Part shown: one piece after another, positions 54,316 to 62,842 of the stretch
Numbering within the stretch: the stretch's first letter is position 1
Layout of the letters: every line of letters starts with the position of its first letter
DNA from: Segatella hominis
GTDB lineage: Bacteria > Bacteroidota > Bacteroidia > Bacteroidales > Bacteroidaceae
Assembly: GCF_019249725.2 (NCBI RefSeq)
Contig: NZ_CP137559.1
Coordinates: 2,439,501-2,503,500, forward strand
Length of the DNA: 64,000 nt
Direction of reading: 5' to 3'
The notes under the pieces: generated by a model
What the model saw: the letters and a program-made list of their open reading frames with translations, nothing else
What the model was told of the DNA's origin: nothing
The model's database searches: none
Translations under genes and position numbers: made by a program

Positions 54316-54972
54316 ATGATGAAAAAAGAAAAAATATATTGTTTCGATTTTGACGGAACGCTCACAAAGAAAGATACACTCATCGAGTTTATCAAATTCT
54401 GCATGGGGAAGACGCGCTTCCTCATGGGTTTCCTGCTCTACAGCCCCATCCTCGTGCTGATGAAACTGCATCTTTTCCCCAACTGGAAAGCGAAGCAGAT
54501 CATTTTCAAGCACTTCTTCGGCGGTATGAGCATCGAAGATTTTGATGATTACTGCGTCAATTTTGCTGCCAAGAATCTCTATCTGCTGCGCCTGAGTGGT
54601 ATTGGAAAAATACAAGAAGCCAAACGCAAGAAAGAACGGGTATTGATCGTAAGCGCCAGTATCGACAACTGGGTGAAGCCTTTCTTCGACTTCCAAAATC
54701 TAACTGATGTGGAAGTTCTCGGCACCCAGATAGAAGTAGCCAACGGTAAAGTAACCGGCTATTTCAAGACCAACAACTGCTATGGCGAGGAGAAAGTTCA
54801 TCGCATCTGCGAAGCCCTGACCCGTACCATCAATAATGGAAAGGGAGCCTCAACACTCGATTTCGACCGTACACGATATGAAATCGAAGCGTTCGGAGAC
54901 AGTCGTGGCGATAAGGAAATGCTCGCCTTTGCCGACCAAGGACATTATAAGCCGTTCAGAGATTCTCTCTAA
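54316..54972 (+). CDS. HAD-IB family phosphatase
   Basis: About 218 residues. Motif I is CFDFDGTLTKKDT, motif II ERVLIVSASIDNW and motif III/IV FGDSRGDKEML; a helical cap with two hydrophobic stretches (FLMGFLLYSPILVLMKLHL) suggests membrane association. PGP- or phosphoribosyl-lipid phosphatases of this form act beside DPPR synthase in some pathways. Start is ambiguous among ATG 54304, 54316 and 54319. Confidence 0.8.
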   Translation: MMKKEKIYCFDFDGTLTKKDTLIEFIKFCMGKTRFLMGFLLYSPILVLMKLHLFPNWKAKQIIFKHFFGGMSIEDFDDYCVNFAAKNLYLLRLSGIGKIQEAKRKKERVLIVSASIDNWVKPFFDFQNLTDVEVLGTQIEVANGKVTGYFKTNNCYGEEKVHRICEALTRTINNGKGASTLDFDRTRYEIEAFGDSRGDKEMLAFADQGHYKPFRDSL

Positions 54973-54983
54973 ACGGCTTATTT
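54947..54983 (+). terminator. Terminator overlapping the HAD stop codon
   Basis: ATAAGCCGTT pairs with AACGGCTTAT, then TTTATT. The stop codon (54970-54972) is in the loop-proximal part. Confidence 0.75.
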
Positions 54984-55001
54984 TATTCATATTAGGAATT
55001 T

Positions 55002-55079
55002 ATCAATTTCCTGGATTAACCCAACTTCTTTATTCATCAATTCCCAGGATTGACTAAACTTCTTTAATCATCAATTCCC
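55002..55079. repeat. 34-bp tandem repeat of ATCAATTCCC
   Basis: Units start at 55002, 55036 and 55070 and contain GGATT...ACTTCTTTA. The rest of the 54984-55203 gap holds nothing clear. Confidence 0.75.
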
Positions 55080-55203
55080 ATTAGATCCTATAAAACTTTG
55101 AAAGAAAGGATAAGCTCCCCATCTGAGATGGATGTTTTACTTCAAAACTTTAGCCAAGAAATCGCTGGCGATATGAGCGGCTTGCTCTTCTTTATCATAT
55201 ATT

Positions 55204-56091
55204 TCATTCCATCCGGAATGTTACATGATAGCCTGCCACATTATGCTCGGCAAGGGAGAGATTGATGGATTGCATCATCAGCATCTGGCGGGAGATGGAG
55301 AGGCCGATGCCTGAACCTGATGGCTTGGTGGAGAAGAAGGGGATGAACATCTCCTTTGCCACATCGGCAGGGATGGGGTCGCCATTGTTGCTGAAATAGA
55401 TGCCTGAGAATTGTGAACTCTCGATGCTCTCTGGATGTTTGTGGAAGCATCGAATGTCGATGGCTGAGGCGTGAGCCTCGATGGCATTCTTGGTCAGATT
55501 GATAAATACCTGGCGCAGCATGTTCTTGTCGGCAGACCAGGTGGCATCTTCGGGGATATGGATGTGCCATTCTATCTGAGGATAGAGCGGCTTGATGCCT
55601 TCCACGAAATCCTTGAGTGGAATGTTCTCGATGACAGGATTTTGTAGCTGGGTGAGCTTGCGGTAGCTGTCCACAAAACTGGTGAGCGATTTGCTGGTAT
55701 CTCGAATGGCTCGGATGCCTTCCTCATAAGACGAACCTTGGATGTCGGGATTGCTAAGATAGGCTTGGCAGATACTGGAGATGGGGGCGGTGGCATTCAT
55801 AATCTCATGGGTGAGCACACGGGTTAGCCTTTGCCAAGATTCCACCTCATGCTGCGCCACCAGTCTGCCGATGTCGTTCTCCATGTCGTTGAGGGCTTGC
55901 TGCAAGGCTCGTTCTCCAAAGAGTAATCCCTTGGTGGATAGGCGGAAGGAGTAATCGCCATTGCGAATAGCCTCTTGCATCAAGAAGGCACGGCTCTTCA
56001 GGTTGCGCTGGTGACGCAAGAAGAGATAGATGATACCTCCTATGACGAGGAGTATGATACCTATTATATATAGGTGGAAAATGGTGTTCAT
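55204..56091 (-). CDS. Sensor histidine kinase
   Basis: 295 residues with one N-terminal transmembrane helix and no large sensor domain. The H box is RVLTHEIMNATAPISS (His95), the N box NLTKNAIEAHA, and the G box GSGIGLSISRQ; the build matches NtrY/AtoS-type kinases. It is 38 bp downstream of the response-regulator gene on the same strand. It probably senses envelope stress and controls the transporter genes opposite. Confidence 0.9.
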   Translation of the reverse strand: MNTIFHLYIIGIILLVIGGIIYLFLRHQRNLKSRAFLMQEAIRNGDYSFRLSTKGLLFGERALQQALNDMENDIGRLVAQHEVESWQRLTRVLTHEIMNATAPISSICQAYLSNPDIQGSSYEEGIRAIRDTSKSLTSFVDSYRKLTQLQNPVIENIPLKDFVEGIKPLYPQIEWHIHIPEDATWSADKNMLRQVFINLTKNAIEAHASAIDIRCFHKHPESIESSQFSGIYFSNNGDPIPADVAKEMFIPFFSTKPSGSGIGLSISRQMLMMQSINLSLAEHNVAGYHVTFRME

Positions 56092-56129
56092 ATCAGATGT
56101 TTATAATCATGAATGATTGTGATAAAGAA

Positions 56130-56648
56130 TTATCGCTTGAGCTTGGCATAAAGCGTTTGGCGAGTGATGCCGAGCAGTTCGGCGGCACGAGAGATGTTGC
56201 CGTGGCATTGATCCACCACCTTGTGGATATGAGTGGTCTCGATGCTCTCCAGAGTCTCCACTTCCTGGCTTCGGTCGATGGCATCTTTTAGGGTTCTGAT
56301 GAGTTCGTCATTATCCCAAGGCTTGGTTACAAAGTCGGCGGCTCCGCTTTTCAATCCCTTGATGGCTAGCTGCACGTCGGCAAAGGCGGTGATGAGTACC
56401 ACGGGGATGTGGGCGTGGAGCCGGCGGAAGGTGCGGAGCCAGAGCAAGCCGTCCTGTCCGCTGTTTACGCCGAGCGAGAAGTTCATGTCGAGCAGGATGA
56501 GATCTACCTGCTCCTGTTGCAGCAGCGTGGGGGCGGTATCGGGGCGAGACAGGGTGAGAATCCGTTCGAACGTATTGCTCAGACAGATTTTCAGCGCCGT
56601 GAGTATCGACGGATTATCGTCGATGACAAGAAGGGTTCCGTATTTCAT
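56130..56648 (-). CDS. Response regulator with Fis-type DNA-binding domain, no AAA+
   Basis: 172 residues. Receiver domain with the acidic pair D10-D11, phospho-acceptor D54 (LILLDMNF), switch Thr in VLITAFAD and Lys in FVTKPWDND; then directly a Fis-type helix-turn-helix, HGNISRAAELLGITRQTLYAKLK. NtrC relatives carry a sigma-54 AAA+ domain between these two parts; it is missing, giving a RegA/PrrA-like layout. Start at 56648 follows a promoter at 56670-56677. Confidence 0.9.
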   Translation of the reverse strand: MKYGTLLVIDDNPSILTALKICLSNTFERILTLSRPDTAPTLLQQEQVDLILLDMNFSLGVNSGQDGLLWLRTFRRLHAHIPVVLITAFADVQLAIKGLKSGAADFVTKPWDNDELIRTLKDAIDRSQEVETLESIETTHIHKVVDQCHGNISRAAELLGITRQTLYAKLKR

Positions 56649-56669
56649 ATCTTTTATTTTTTTTGTTTG

Positions 56670-56677
56670 CAAAAGTA
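56670..56677 (-). promoter_or_regulatory. -7 box of the two-component operon
   Basis: TACTTTTG on the minus strand, 22 bases before the response-regulator start codon. Confidence 0.7.
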
Positions 56678-56725
56678 CGCTTTTTTCCCGAAACGACAAA
56701 CAAAAACGGGGCTGTTGTGTGATAA

Positions 56726-56812
56726 TCATACAATAGAGTGTATGAATTTCATACAATCCACCTTCCGGGCTGCCGGAAATCTTGGCAGAAAACGGGAGAA
56801 GCCGTAACTTTG
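56726..56812 (+). promoter_or_regulatory. Promoter and dyad in front of the first permease
   Basis: A 17-bp dyad TGTATGAATTTCATACA (56739-56755) with an extra half site TCATACA at 56726-56732 lies upstream of a promoter, TTGG at 56782 with TAACTTTG at 56805-56812 (20-base gap). The dyad also sits upstream of the response regulator and is a candidate binding site for it. Confidence 0.6.
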
Positions 56813-56889
56813 CAGCAGCTAACGAAAACAGGGAGATGGTATTCTTCCTTTATCGTTTGATTTTAGTGAAACAAAAAATAAATGAGTAT

Positions 56890-59232
56890 ATGATGAAAAG
56901 TTATGTGAAATTCTTATCACGCAACAAGCTTTATGCCACCATAGAGGCCTTGGGCCTCTCGGTGGCACTGGCTTTTGTGCTGATACTCGTTTCCTACGCT
57001 ACTGCAGAGTACCGTGTGGGAACGAATCTGAAACAGGCTAAGGAACTCTATGTAGCAGGTTCAGGCGATTATCTCGGAATGACCTGGGGCACAGCCAAGG
57101 AGTTCTTTCCTTCCATCCCGGAAATCAAGGGATGGACAAGATTTGGTGAATATTATGCTCCGCAGGGAGCCATGATAGATGGACAGTATTATGAGGCAAA
57201 ATATCTGGCTATCGATCCGAACTTTTCCCAGTTCATGGGTTACAAATGCCGTGGTTGTGCGCCTGATCATCTCCTTTCGGATGCTCATCAGGCAATGGTT
57301 TCGGAATCTTTTGCCAAGAAAGCCTTCGGCAACGCCAATCCTATCGGCCGTACCATCCAATGCGGTAAGCTGCAACTCAAGGTGGTGGGAATCATGGAGG
57401 ATTTCGACCGTGAGGACCTTCTTGACCCATACGATATTTTCGTGTCGATGAAACTGATAGAAGCTGAGGCTCAGCCGATGGATCAGTTTGGCTCCTGCAT
57501 CACGGTGGCACGACTGGCAAAGGATGCTGACCCGGGAAAGGTGAGACAGACCTTGCTCGGCAAATACATGAACTACTGGAAGGAGTGGAAGAAGGAATCG
57601 GATGGAGTCAGCTTTATGTGGGGTTGCCATTTTGTAAGATGGGACCAGATTCATTTTACGGATGATGAAGTCGATATTTTCAAGCATGGCAATCGTACTC
57701 TCGTGAATATCCTCCTGGTTGTGGCGCTGGTTCTGCTGCTCTCAGCCCTCTTCAATTACATCAATCTTACGGTGGCTCAGATTGGCAACCGTGCGAAGGA
57801 GATGGCTACCCGAAGACTGCTGGGCGAATCGGTAGGGGGCGTGATGCTTCGCTATCTCAAGGAGTCGGCGCTCTTCACGGCAGTCTGCTTCCTGCTGGGC
57901 TTGTTGATTTCCTGGGCATTTATCCCGTTGTTCAATTCTATGTTGGATACGAAAATCGACCTGTTCCATTCCTTCGACCTTCTGTGGTTCCTGCCGTTGG
58001 CTTACGTCATCATTTCCATCTTTGCGGGAATCCTTCCTGCCATCGTGGTTTCCCGTTTCAATCCGATAGATGTGGTGAAGGGAACCATCCGCATGCGCAG
58101 CAAGATGTGGTTCAGTAAGATATTTATCGTAGCCCAGAACGTCATCAGTATCACGCTGGTAGTCATGGCGATAACGATGATGCTCCAGATGAAGCATCTT
58201 GCCGATTTGCCGTTGGGTTATCAGACGAAGGATATTGTTTCCATCTATTCTTCCTTGGATGGTTCGCCGGAGAAGATGTCTATTCTCAAGAACCGATTGA
58301 AAGCGCTCCCTGAGGTGGAAGAGGCAACTTACGGCAACGCCAATCCTATCAGCAGCTGGGGAAACGGCGTGCATGATGACAATGAAAAAGTGATAGGAAT
58401 GCTCCGTATGTTCATGGCTGATTCTACGGCGATGAAGATGTTGGGATTCAAGGTGATTGAACAGTATTGCGAGCCAACCTATGGTAAGATTTGGGTAACG
58501 GAAGAGGCGAAGCGTGCCTATGGCGTTTCTGCCCACAAGCCTTGGTTCGGAATGAGAATGAAGGATGGTAAACATGAATATGAGGTGTGCGGCGTGATTG
58601 CCGATTACCATAGTGGAGATGCGCTGAGCGAGAATGAGAAAACGGAGCATAATGCCATTGGAGTCATTACCCCGCAGCAGGGTGGATGGTCTGTTCTGGT
58701 GAAAACCCGTGGCAATCATGCCCAGGCGCTGCAGGCTATCCGGAATACCTGCAAGCAGGTGGCTAAGGAACTGGTAGGCGTTCCTACGGAAATGGAGATG
58801 GAGTATATGGATGATACGCTGAAGAACAACCTCAAGGACAAGCATAATATGATGGTGCTCATCATCACCTTCATGAGCATCTCTATCCTGATTTCTGCCC
58901 TGGGTCTCTTCGGAATGTCGGTCTATTACGGCAACCAGCAGAAGCGTCAGATTGCCCTGCGCAAGGTGATGGGCGCTTCGATTGGGGATGCGGCTTGGCA
59001 ACTGGCTAGGAGATTCCTCGTCAGTTCGCTGGTGGCTGTGGTCATCGCCATCCCTATCTGCGTGAAGCTGATGCAGACTTATCTCATGGATTTCGTCCAT
59101 CGCATCTCCTTCCCTTGGTGGGTGTTGCTGGCTGGCGCCATCTTTACTTTATTGATAGCCTTTGTTTCGGTTATCGGCTGCACCCTGCGTACGGCGATGT
59201 CGAATCCGATAGACAGCATCAAGGCTGAATAA
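56890..59232 (+). CDS. MacB/FtsX-type ABC transporter permease
   Basis: 780 residues: an N-terminal helix, a large periplasmic MacB-type domain (about 50-280), helices near 290-400, a second periplasmic domain and three C-terminal helices, i.e. the two-FtsX-domain build of Bacteroidota. EMATRRLLGESVGGV and QIALRKVMGASIGD are the FtsX cytosolic loops. The frame extends to 56782 but that runs through the promoter; ATG 56890 (or 56893) is used. Its ATPase is the next gene. Likely exports a peptide or toxic compound, or acts on envelope stress. Confidence 0.9.
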   Translation: MMKSYVKFLSRNKLYATIEALGLSVALAFVLILVSYATAEYRVGTNLKQAKELYVAGSGDYLGMTWGTAKEFFPSIPEIKGWTRFGEYYAPQGAMIDGQYYEAKYLAIDPNFSQFMGYKCRGCAPDHLLSDAHQAMVSESFAKKAFGNANPIGRTIQCGKLQLKVVGIMEDFDREDLLDPYDIFVSMKLIEAEAQPMDQFGSCITVARLAKDADPGKVRQTLLGKYMNYWKEWKKESDGVSFMWGCHFVRWDQIHFTDDEVDIFKHGNRTLVNILLVVALVLLLSALFNYINLTVAQIGNRAKEMATRRLLGESVGGVMLRYLKESALFTAVCFLLGLLISWAFIPLFNSMLDTKIDLFHSFDLLWFLPLAYVIISIFAGILPAIVVSRFNPIDVVKGTIRMRSKMWFSKIFIVAQNVISITLVVMAITMMLQMKHLADLPLGYQTKDIVSIYSSLDGSPEKMSILKNRLKALPEVEEATYGNANPISSWGNGVHDDNEKVIGMLRMFMADSTAMKMLGFKVIEQYCEPTYGKIWVTEEAKRAYGVSAHKPWFGMRMKDGKHEYEVCGVIADYHSGDALSENEKTEHNAIGVITPQQGGWSVLVKTRGNHAQALQAIRNTCKQVAKELVGVPTEMEMEYMDDTLKNNLKDKHNMMVLIITFMSISILISALGLFGMSVYYGNQQKRQIALRKVMGASIGDAAWQLARRFLVSSLVAVVIAIPICVKLMQTYLMDFVHRISFPWWVLLAGAIFTLLIAFVSVIGCTLRTAMSNPIDSIKAE

Positions 59233-59282
59233 TGAGTCATAAACTTTAAAAAGATTTCTAACGATAAAAAAGATTTCTAACG

Positions 59283-59963
59283 ATGATACGAACAGAAAAT
59301 TTAACTAGAATATTCCGCACGGAAGAGGTGGAAACCATCGCCCTGAACGGCGTAAACATAGAGGTAGAAGATGGTGAGTTTATCGCCATCATGGGTCCTT
59401 CGGGATGCGGCAAGTCAACCTTGCTGAACATCCTGGGCTTGCTGGATAGTCCTACGGAAGGCAAGTATTGGTTGAATAACGAGGAAGTGGGCCATCTGAA
59501 GGAGCGTGATCGCACCGCCTATCGCAAGGGTCGCATCGGCTTCGTGTTTCAGAACTTCAATCTTATCGACGAACTTACCGTTGAGGAAAATGTGGATTTA
59601 CAGCTGAAATACCTCGGAGTAGGAAAGGCAGAGCGCAAGGAGCGTGTGCTCGAAATTCTGAGAAAGGTGAAGCTGAGCCATCGTGCCAAGCACTATCCTC
59701 ATCAGCTTTCGGGCGGTCAGCAGCAGAGGGTTGCCATCGCCCGTGCCGTGGTGGGCAAGCCTAGCATCATCCTTGCCGATGAGCCTACGGGTAACCTCGA
59801 TTCCAAGAATGGTATGGAGGTGATGCAGTTGCTCAGCGAACTGAACGAAGAGGGAACCACCATCGTGATGGTGACGCACTCCAAGCACGATGCTACCTAC
59901 GCCAGTCGCATCATCAATCTGTTTGATGGACAAGTGGTGGATGCGATGAATGATCAGCTTTAA
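59283..59963 (+). CDS. MacB/LolD-type ABC transporter ATPase
   Basis: 226 residues: Walker A GPSGCGKST, Q-loop VFQNFNLIDEL, signature LSGGQQQR, Walker B ILADEPTG, H-loop VTHSK. Powers the flanking FtsX-type permeases. The start codon is preceded by a tandem duplication of an 18-base leader. Confidence 0.94.
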   Translation: MIRTENLTRIFRTEEVETIALNGVNIEVEDGEFIAIMGPSGCGKSTLLNILGLLDSPTEGKYWLNNEEVGHLKERDRTAYRKGRIGFVFQNFNLIDELTVEENVDLQLKYLGVGKAERKERVLEILRKVKLSHRAKHYPHQLSGGQQQRVAIARAVVGKPSIILADEPTGNLDSKNGMEVMQLLSELNEEGTTIVMVTHSKHDATYASRIINLFDGQVVDAMNDQL

Positions 59964-59973
59964 GCTTTGGTTT

Positions 59974-60083
59974 CTGTCCAACAATTAGACGGTGGTGTCT
60001 AATTGTTGGACAGTTTGTTTAATGAGGGTTTTTATTTAATGGCTTGATTATCAGGAGAAACGCTGTTTTGGCACGGCTCTTGC
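59974..60083 (+). promoter_or_regulatory. Sigma-54 promoter with paired dyad upstream
   Basis: TGGCAC (60069-60074), five bases and TTGC (60080-60083) fit the -24/-12 consensus. Upstream, CTGTCCAACAATTAGAC (59974-59990) and its exact inverse (59997-60013) form two TGTC...GACA-like sites, as expected for an enhancer-binding protein about 80-110 bp from the start. The pair could also fold as the terminator of the ATPase gene, but no T run follows. Confidence 0.65.
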
Positions 60084-60110
60084 CCTTATCATGCCAAAAT
60101 GAAGAAGATT

Positions 60111-61454
60111 ATGAAAAGAATAGGAATATTGATAGGATGGTTGGTCTGGGCGGCTGGCGCTTCAGCACAGAGCTGGAGCCTTGACGACTGCATGAAATAC
60201 GCCGTGGAGCACGCCACGGAGGTGAAGCGGGAGGTGGTAAACGCCCGCCAACGCAAGCAGGATTACCAGCATGCTGTGGCAGGATTCCTGCCTACCGTTA
60301 CGGGTGGCGTGCAGGGACAGTATGCCTGGGGACGAAACATTGACCCGGAAACCAATACTTATAATAATGTAACGACATTCAACAACTACTATCAGCTTTA
60401 TGCCGAACTGAATGTCTTCGATGGTTTCGCCACCATCAACGCCTTGAAGCAGGCTAAGTTGAGCCGGGATTATTCTGCCACGGCGATGCAGAAGATTCGG
60501 GACGACCGAGCCATCGACGTGATGCAGAAATATGTGGATGCTGCCTATGCTGAGGCAAGCATTCGGATAGCAAGCGAGAAACTGAACGAAAGCAAGCGGA
60601 TGCTGGCTAAGATGAAGCGACTGTATGAACTGGGCGAAAAAGGGCGCCCGGATGTGGTGCAGATGGAATCGCAGGTGGCAGAAGATGAATACAATCTTAC
60701 GCATCAGGAGAATGTGGCAAAACAGAGTCTGCTCGCCTTGAAATCCGCGATGAATTTTCCGGTGGATGAAGAACTGAAAATTCTGATTAATGAGGAGCAG
60801 AATTTGAAGTTAACGTCTGATAATAAAAAGGTTTCTGAATCTGGAGTAAACTACGAAACCGTTTACCAGAGTTTCCTGAACATCTCTCCCGATTTGAAGT
60901 CGGCAGAATACGAAGTGGAGCGGGCACGGTATGATTACAAGATTGCAAAAGGCAGATTGCTGCCATCACTCTCTCTCGGTGGCGGCATTTCTACCAACTA
61001 TTATAAGAATCTCTCTCAGAAAGGGCAATACGATGGGTTTGCCTCGCAGTTTCGCAACAACCAGGGCGAATACCTCGCGTTGACCCTTTCCATACCTATT
61101 TATAATAGCGACCGCTGGCACAGCGTGAAGAAGGCACGCAACGACTGGCAACTGGCACAGGTGAACCTGGAGGAAACCCGTCGCAAGCTTCACGACCAGA
61201 TAGCCCAGGCGGTAATGGATGCAGAAGGTTACGCCAAGGAGTTGCATCAGATGCAGAAGAAGGTGGCCTCCGATTCGCTCGCCTATCACATGTCGAGCCG
61301 GAAGTTTGAGGAAGGAATGCTTTCCACCTTCGATCTTCATACCGCAGCCCAGACGCTTCTGGAAAGCAGAATCAAGGAACTCCAGATGCAGATGCTGCTC
61401 ATTATCAAACAAAGGTTGGTTGCTTATTACCAGGGAGAAAATTTAATTAAATAA
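60111..61454 (+). CDS. TolC-family outer-membrane efflux protein
   Basis: 447 residues. Signal peptide ends GASAQ; the two long coiled-coil regions of TolC proteins follow, with YGRNIDPETNTYNN-like WGRNIDPETNTYNN early on, as common in this phylum. Works as the outer channel with the HlyD adaptor. ATG 60111 is chosen because the sigma-54 start would lie near 60095; ATG 60099 is in the same frame. Confidence 0.9.
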   Translation: MKRIGILIGWLVWAAGASAQSWSLDDCMKYAVEHATEVKREVVNARQRKQDYQHAVAGFLPTVTGGVQGQYAWGRNIDPETNTYNNVTTFNNYYQLYAELNVFDGFATINALKQAKLSRDYSATAMQKIRDDRAIDVMQKYVDAAYAEASIRIASEKLNESKRMLAKMKRLYELGEKGRPDVVQMESQVAEDEYNLTHQENVAKQSLLALKSAMNFPVDEELKILINEEQNLKLTSDNKKVSESGVNYETVYQSFLNISPDLKSAEYEVERARYDYKIAKGRLLPSLSLGGGISTNYYKNLSQKGQYDGFASQFRNNQGEYLALTLSIPIYNSDRWHSVKKARNDWQLAQVNLEETRRKLHDQIAQAVMDAEGYAKELHQMQKKVASDSLAYHMSSRKFEEGMLSTFDLHTAAQTLLESRIKELQMQMLLIIKQRLVAYYQGENLIK

Positions 61455-61471
61455 ACCTGGAGAATGCAAGT

Positions 61472-61507
61472 GAATTCTTCACTTTTCGTTCTTCACTCTT
61501 CACTTAA
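61472..61507. repeat. Dispersed repeat, copy 6
   Basis: GAATTCTTCACTTTTCG onward between the tolC-like and hlyD-like genes, ending just before ATG 61511. Confidence 0.8.
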
Positions 61508-61510
61508 ATT

Positions 61511-62764
61511 ATGGATATAAAGATAGAAAAGAAAAAATATCTCGTGCCTCGCAAGTATTGGGCATGGATTGGCGGAGGAGCGGTTTTGATCGCAGTCCTC
61601 ATTTGGTTGGGATTGAGCAATTTCTCTTCCACTCTGAAGGTGGATAGGAAGGGATTGAGCATCGGAACCGTAGAGAAGGCGCAGTTCAACGATTATGTTT
61701 CGGTGGATGGACAGGTGGTTCCTATCTCCGTGGTGCAGATCAGTTCCGAGGAAGGCGGTATTGTTCTGGAGAAAGTGGTGGATGAAGGTGCCCACGTGAA
61801 CAAGGGCGATGTGATCGTGAAACTGAGCAATTCGAATCTCGACCTGGAGATTCTGAATGCCGAAAGCGAACTTGCCGAAAAGCAGGACATGCTTCGCAAT
61901 ACTCAGATTTCGATGGAGCAAGACCGTCTGAACAACAGCAACGAGGAACTGTCGCTTTCGCAGGATGTCATTACCAAGCGCCGCTCCTATCTGCATCAGG
62001 AGGCGTTGCACAAGGAAGAACTCAATTCGCGCGAGGAGTATCTGAAGGCTAAGGAAGATTACGACCTTGCCGTCAAGAAGCATGCGCTCATCAGCAAGCG
62101 ATTGAAGAAGGATGCCCAGCTCCGCCGTTCTCAGATGGATCAGATGGGCGATAATTTGGAAGCCATGCAGAAGAATGTGCAGCTGGTTCGCCAGCGCAAG
62201 GAGAAACTGAACATCCGCAGCACCATATCGGGTGAAATCGGTTTGCTCGATGTGGAGTTAGGACAGAGCATTCAGGCAGGACAGAAGATTGGCGTCATCA
62301 ACGACCTCAGCGATTTCAAGGTGCAGGCGCAGGTGGATGAGCATTACATCGACCGGGTAAAACCGGGACTTACTGCCACTTTCGACCAGAACGGCAAGCA
62401 TTATCTCCTGCAGGTTCGCAAGGTTTATCCCGAGGTAAGAGATGGCAGGTTCCGCATCGACTTCGTCTTCAAGGGTGTTCGCCCAGGCAACATCCGAACT
62501 GGTCAGACTTATTATGTAGATTTGCAGCTCGGTCAGTCTAAGCAGGCAATAATCATCCCTAAAGGCACGTTTTATAGTGTAACGGGTGGTCAATGGATCT
62601 TTGTTTTAGACAAGAGTGGCAAGAAGGCTTATCGCCGAAAGATCACCATCGGTCGCCAGAATCCTCAGTATTATGAGGTGATTGAAGGCTTGGAGCCAGG
62701 CGAGCAGGTTATCGTTAGCGGCTATGAAGCCTATAAGGATAATGATGTATTAGTTTTTAATTAG
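61511..62764 (+). CDS. HlyD/MacA-type periplasmic adaptor
   Basis: 417 residues, anchored by one N-terminal helix (WAWIGGGAVLIAVLIWLGL). Lipoyl half-motifs lie at VVQISSEEGGIVLEKVVDEG and IRSTISGEIGLLDVELGQSI, separated by an alpha-hairpin (about 110-240), then a beta-barrel and a membrane-proximal domain. It links the inner-membrane ABC permeases to the TolC-like channel. Confidence 0.92.
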   Translation: MDIKIEKKKYLVPRKYWAWIGGGAVLIAVLIWLGLSNFSSTLKVDRKGLSIGTVEKAQFNDYVSVDGQVVPISVVQISSEEGGIVLEKVVDEGAHVNKGDVIVKLSNSNLDLEILNAESELAEKQDMLRNTQISMEQDRLNNSNEELSLSQDVITKRRSYLHQEALHKEELNSREEYLKAKEDYDLAVKKHALISKRLKKDAQLRRSQMDQMGDNLEAMQKNVQLVRQRKEKLNIRSTISGEIGLLDVELGQSIQAGQKIGVINDLSDFKVQAQVDEHYIDRVKPGLTATFDQNGKHYLLQVRKVYPEVRDGRFRIDFVFKGVRPGNIRTGQTYYVDLQLGQSKQAIIIPKGTFYSVTGGQWIFVLDKSGKKAYRRKITIGRQNPQYYEVIEGLEPGEQVIVSGYEAYKDNDVLVFN

Positions 62765-62842
62765 TAGTGATTAGTTAGTAATGATTAACTAGTAGTGATT
62801 AGTGATAAATTGGGCTAACGCCCTAGAAACAGGATATTTGAT

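Noticed and set aside
57742..59100. 452-codon minus-strand frame
   Set aside because: Antisense to the FtsX-type permease; His- and Gln-rich composition is typical of a shadow frame.
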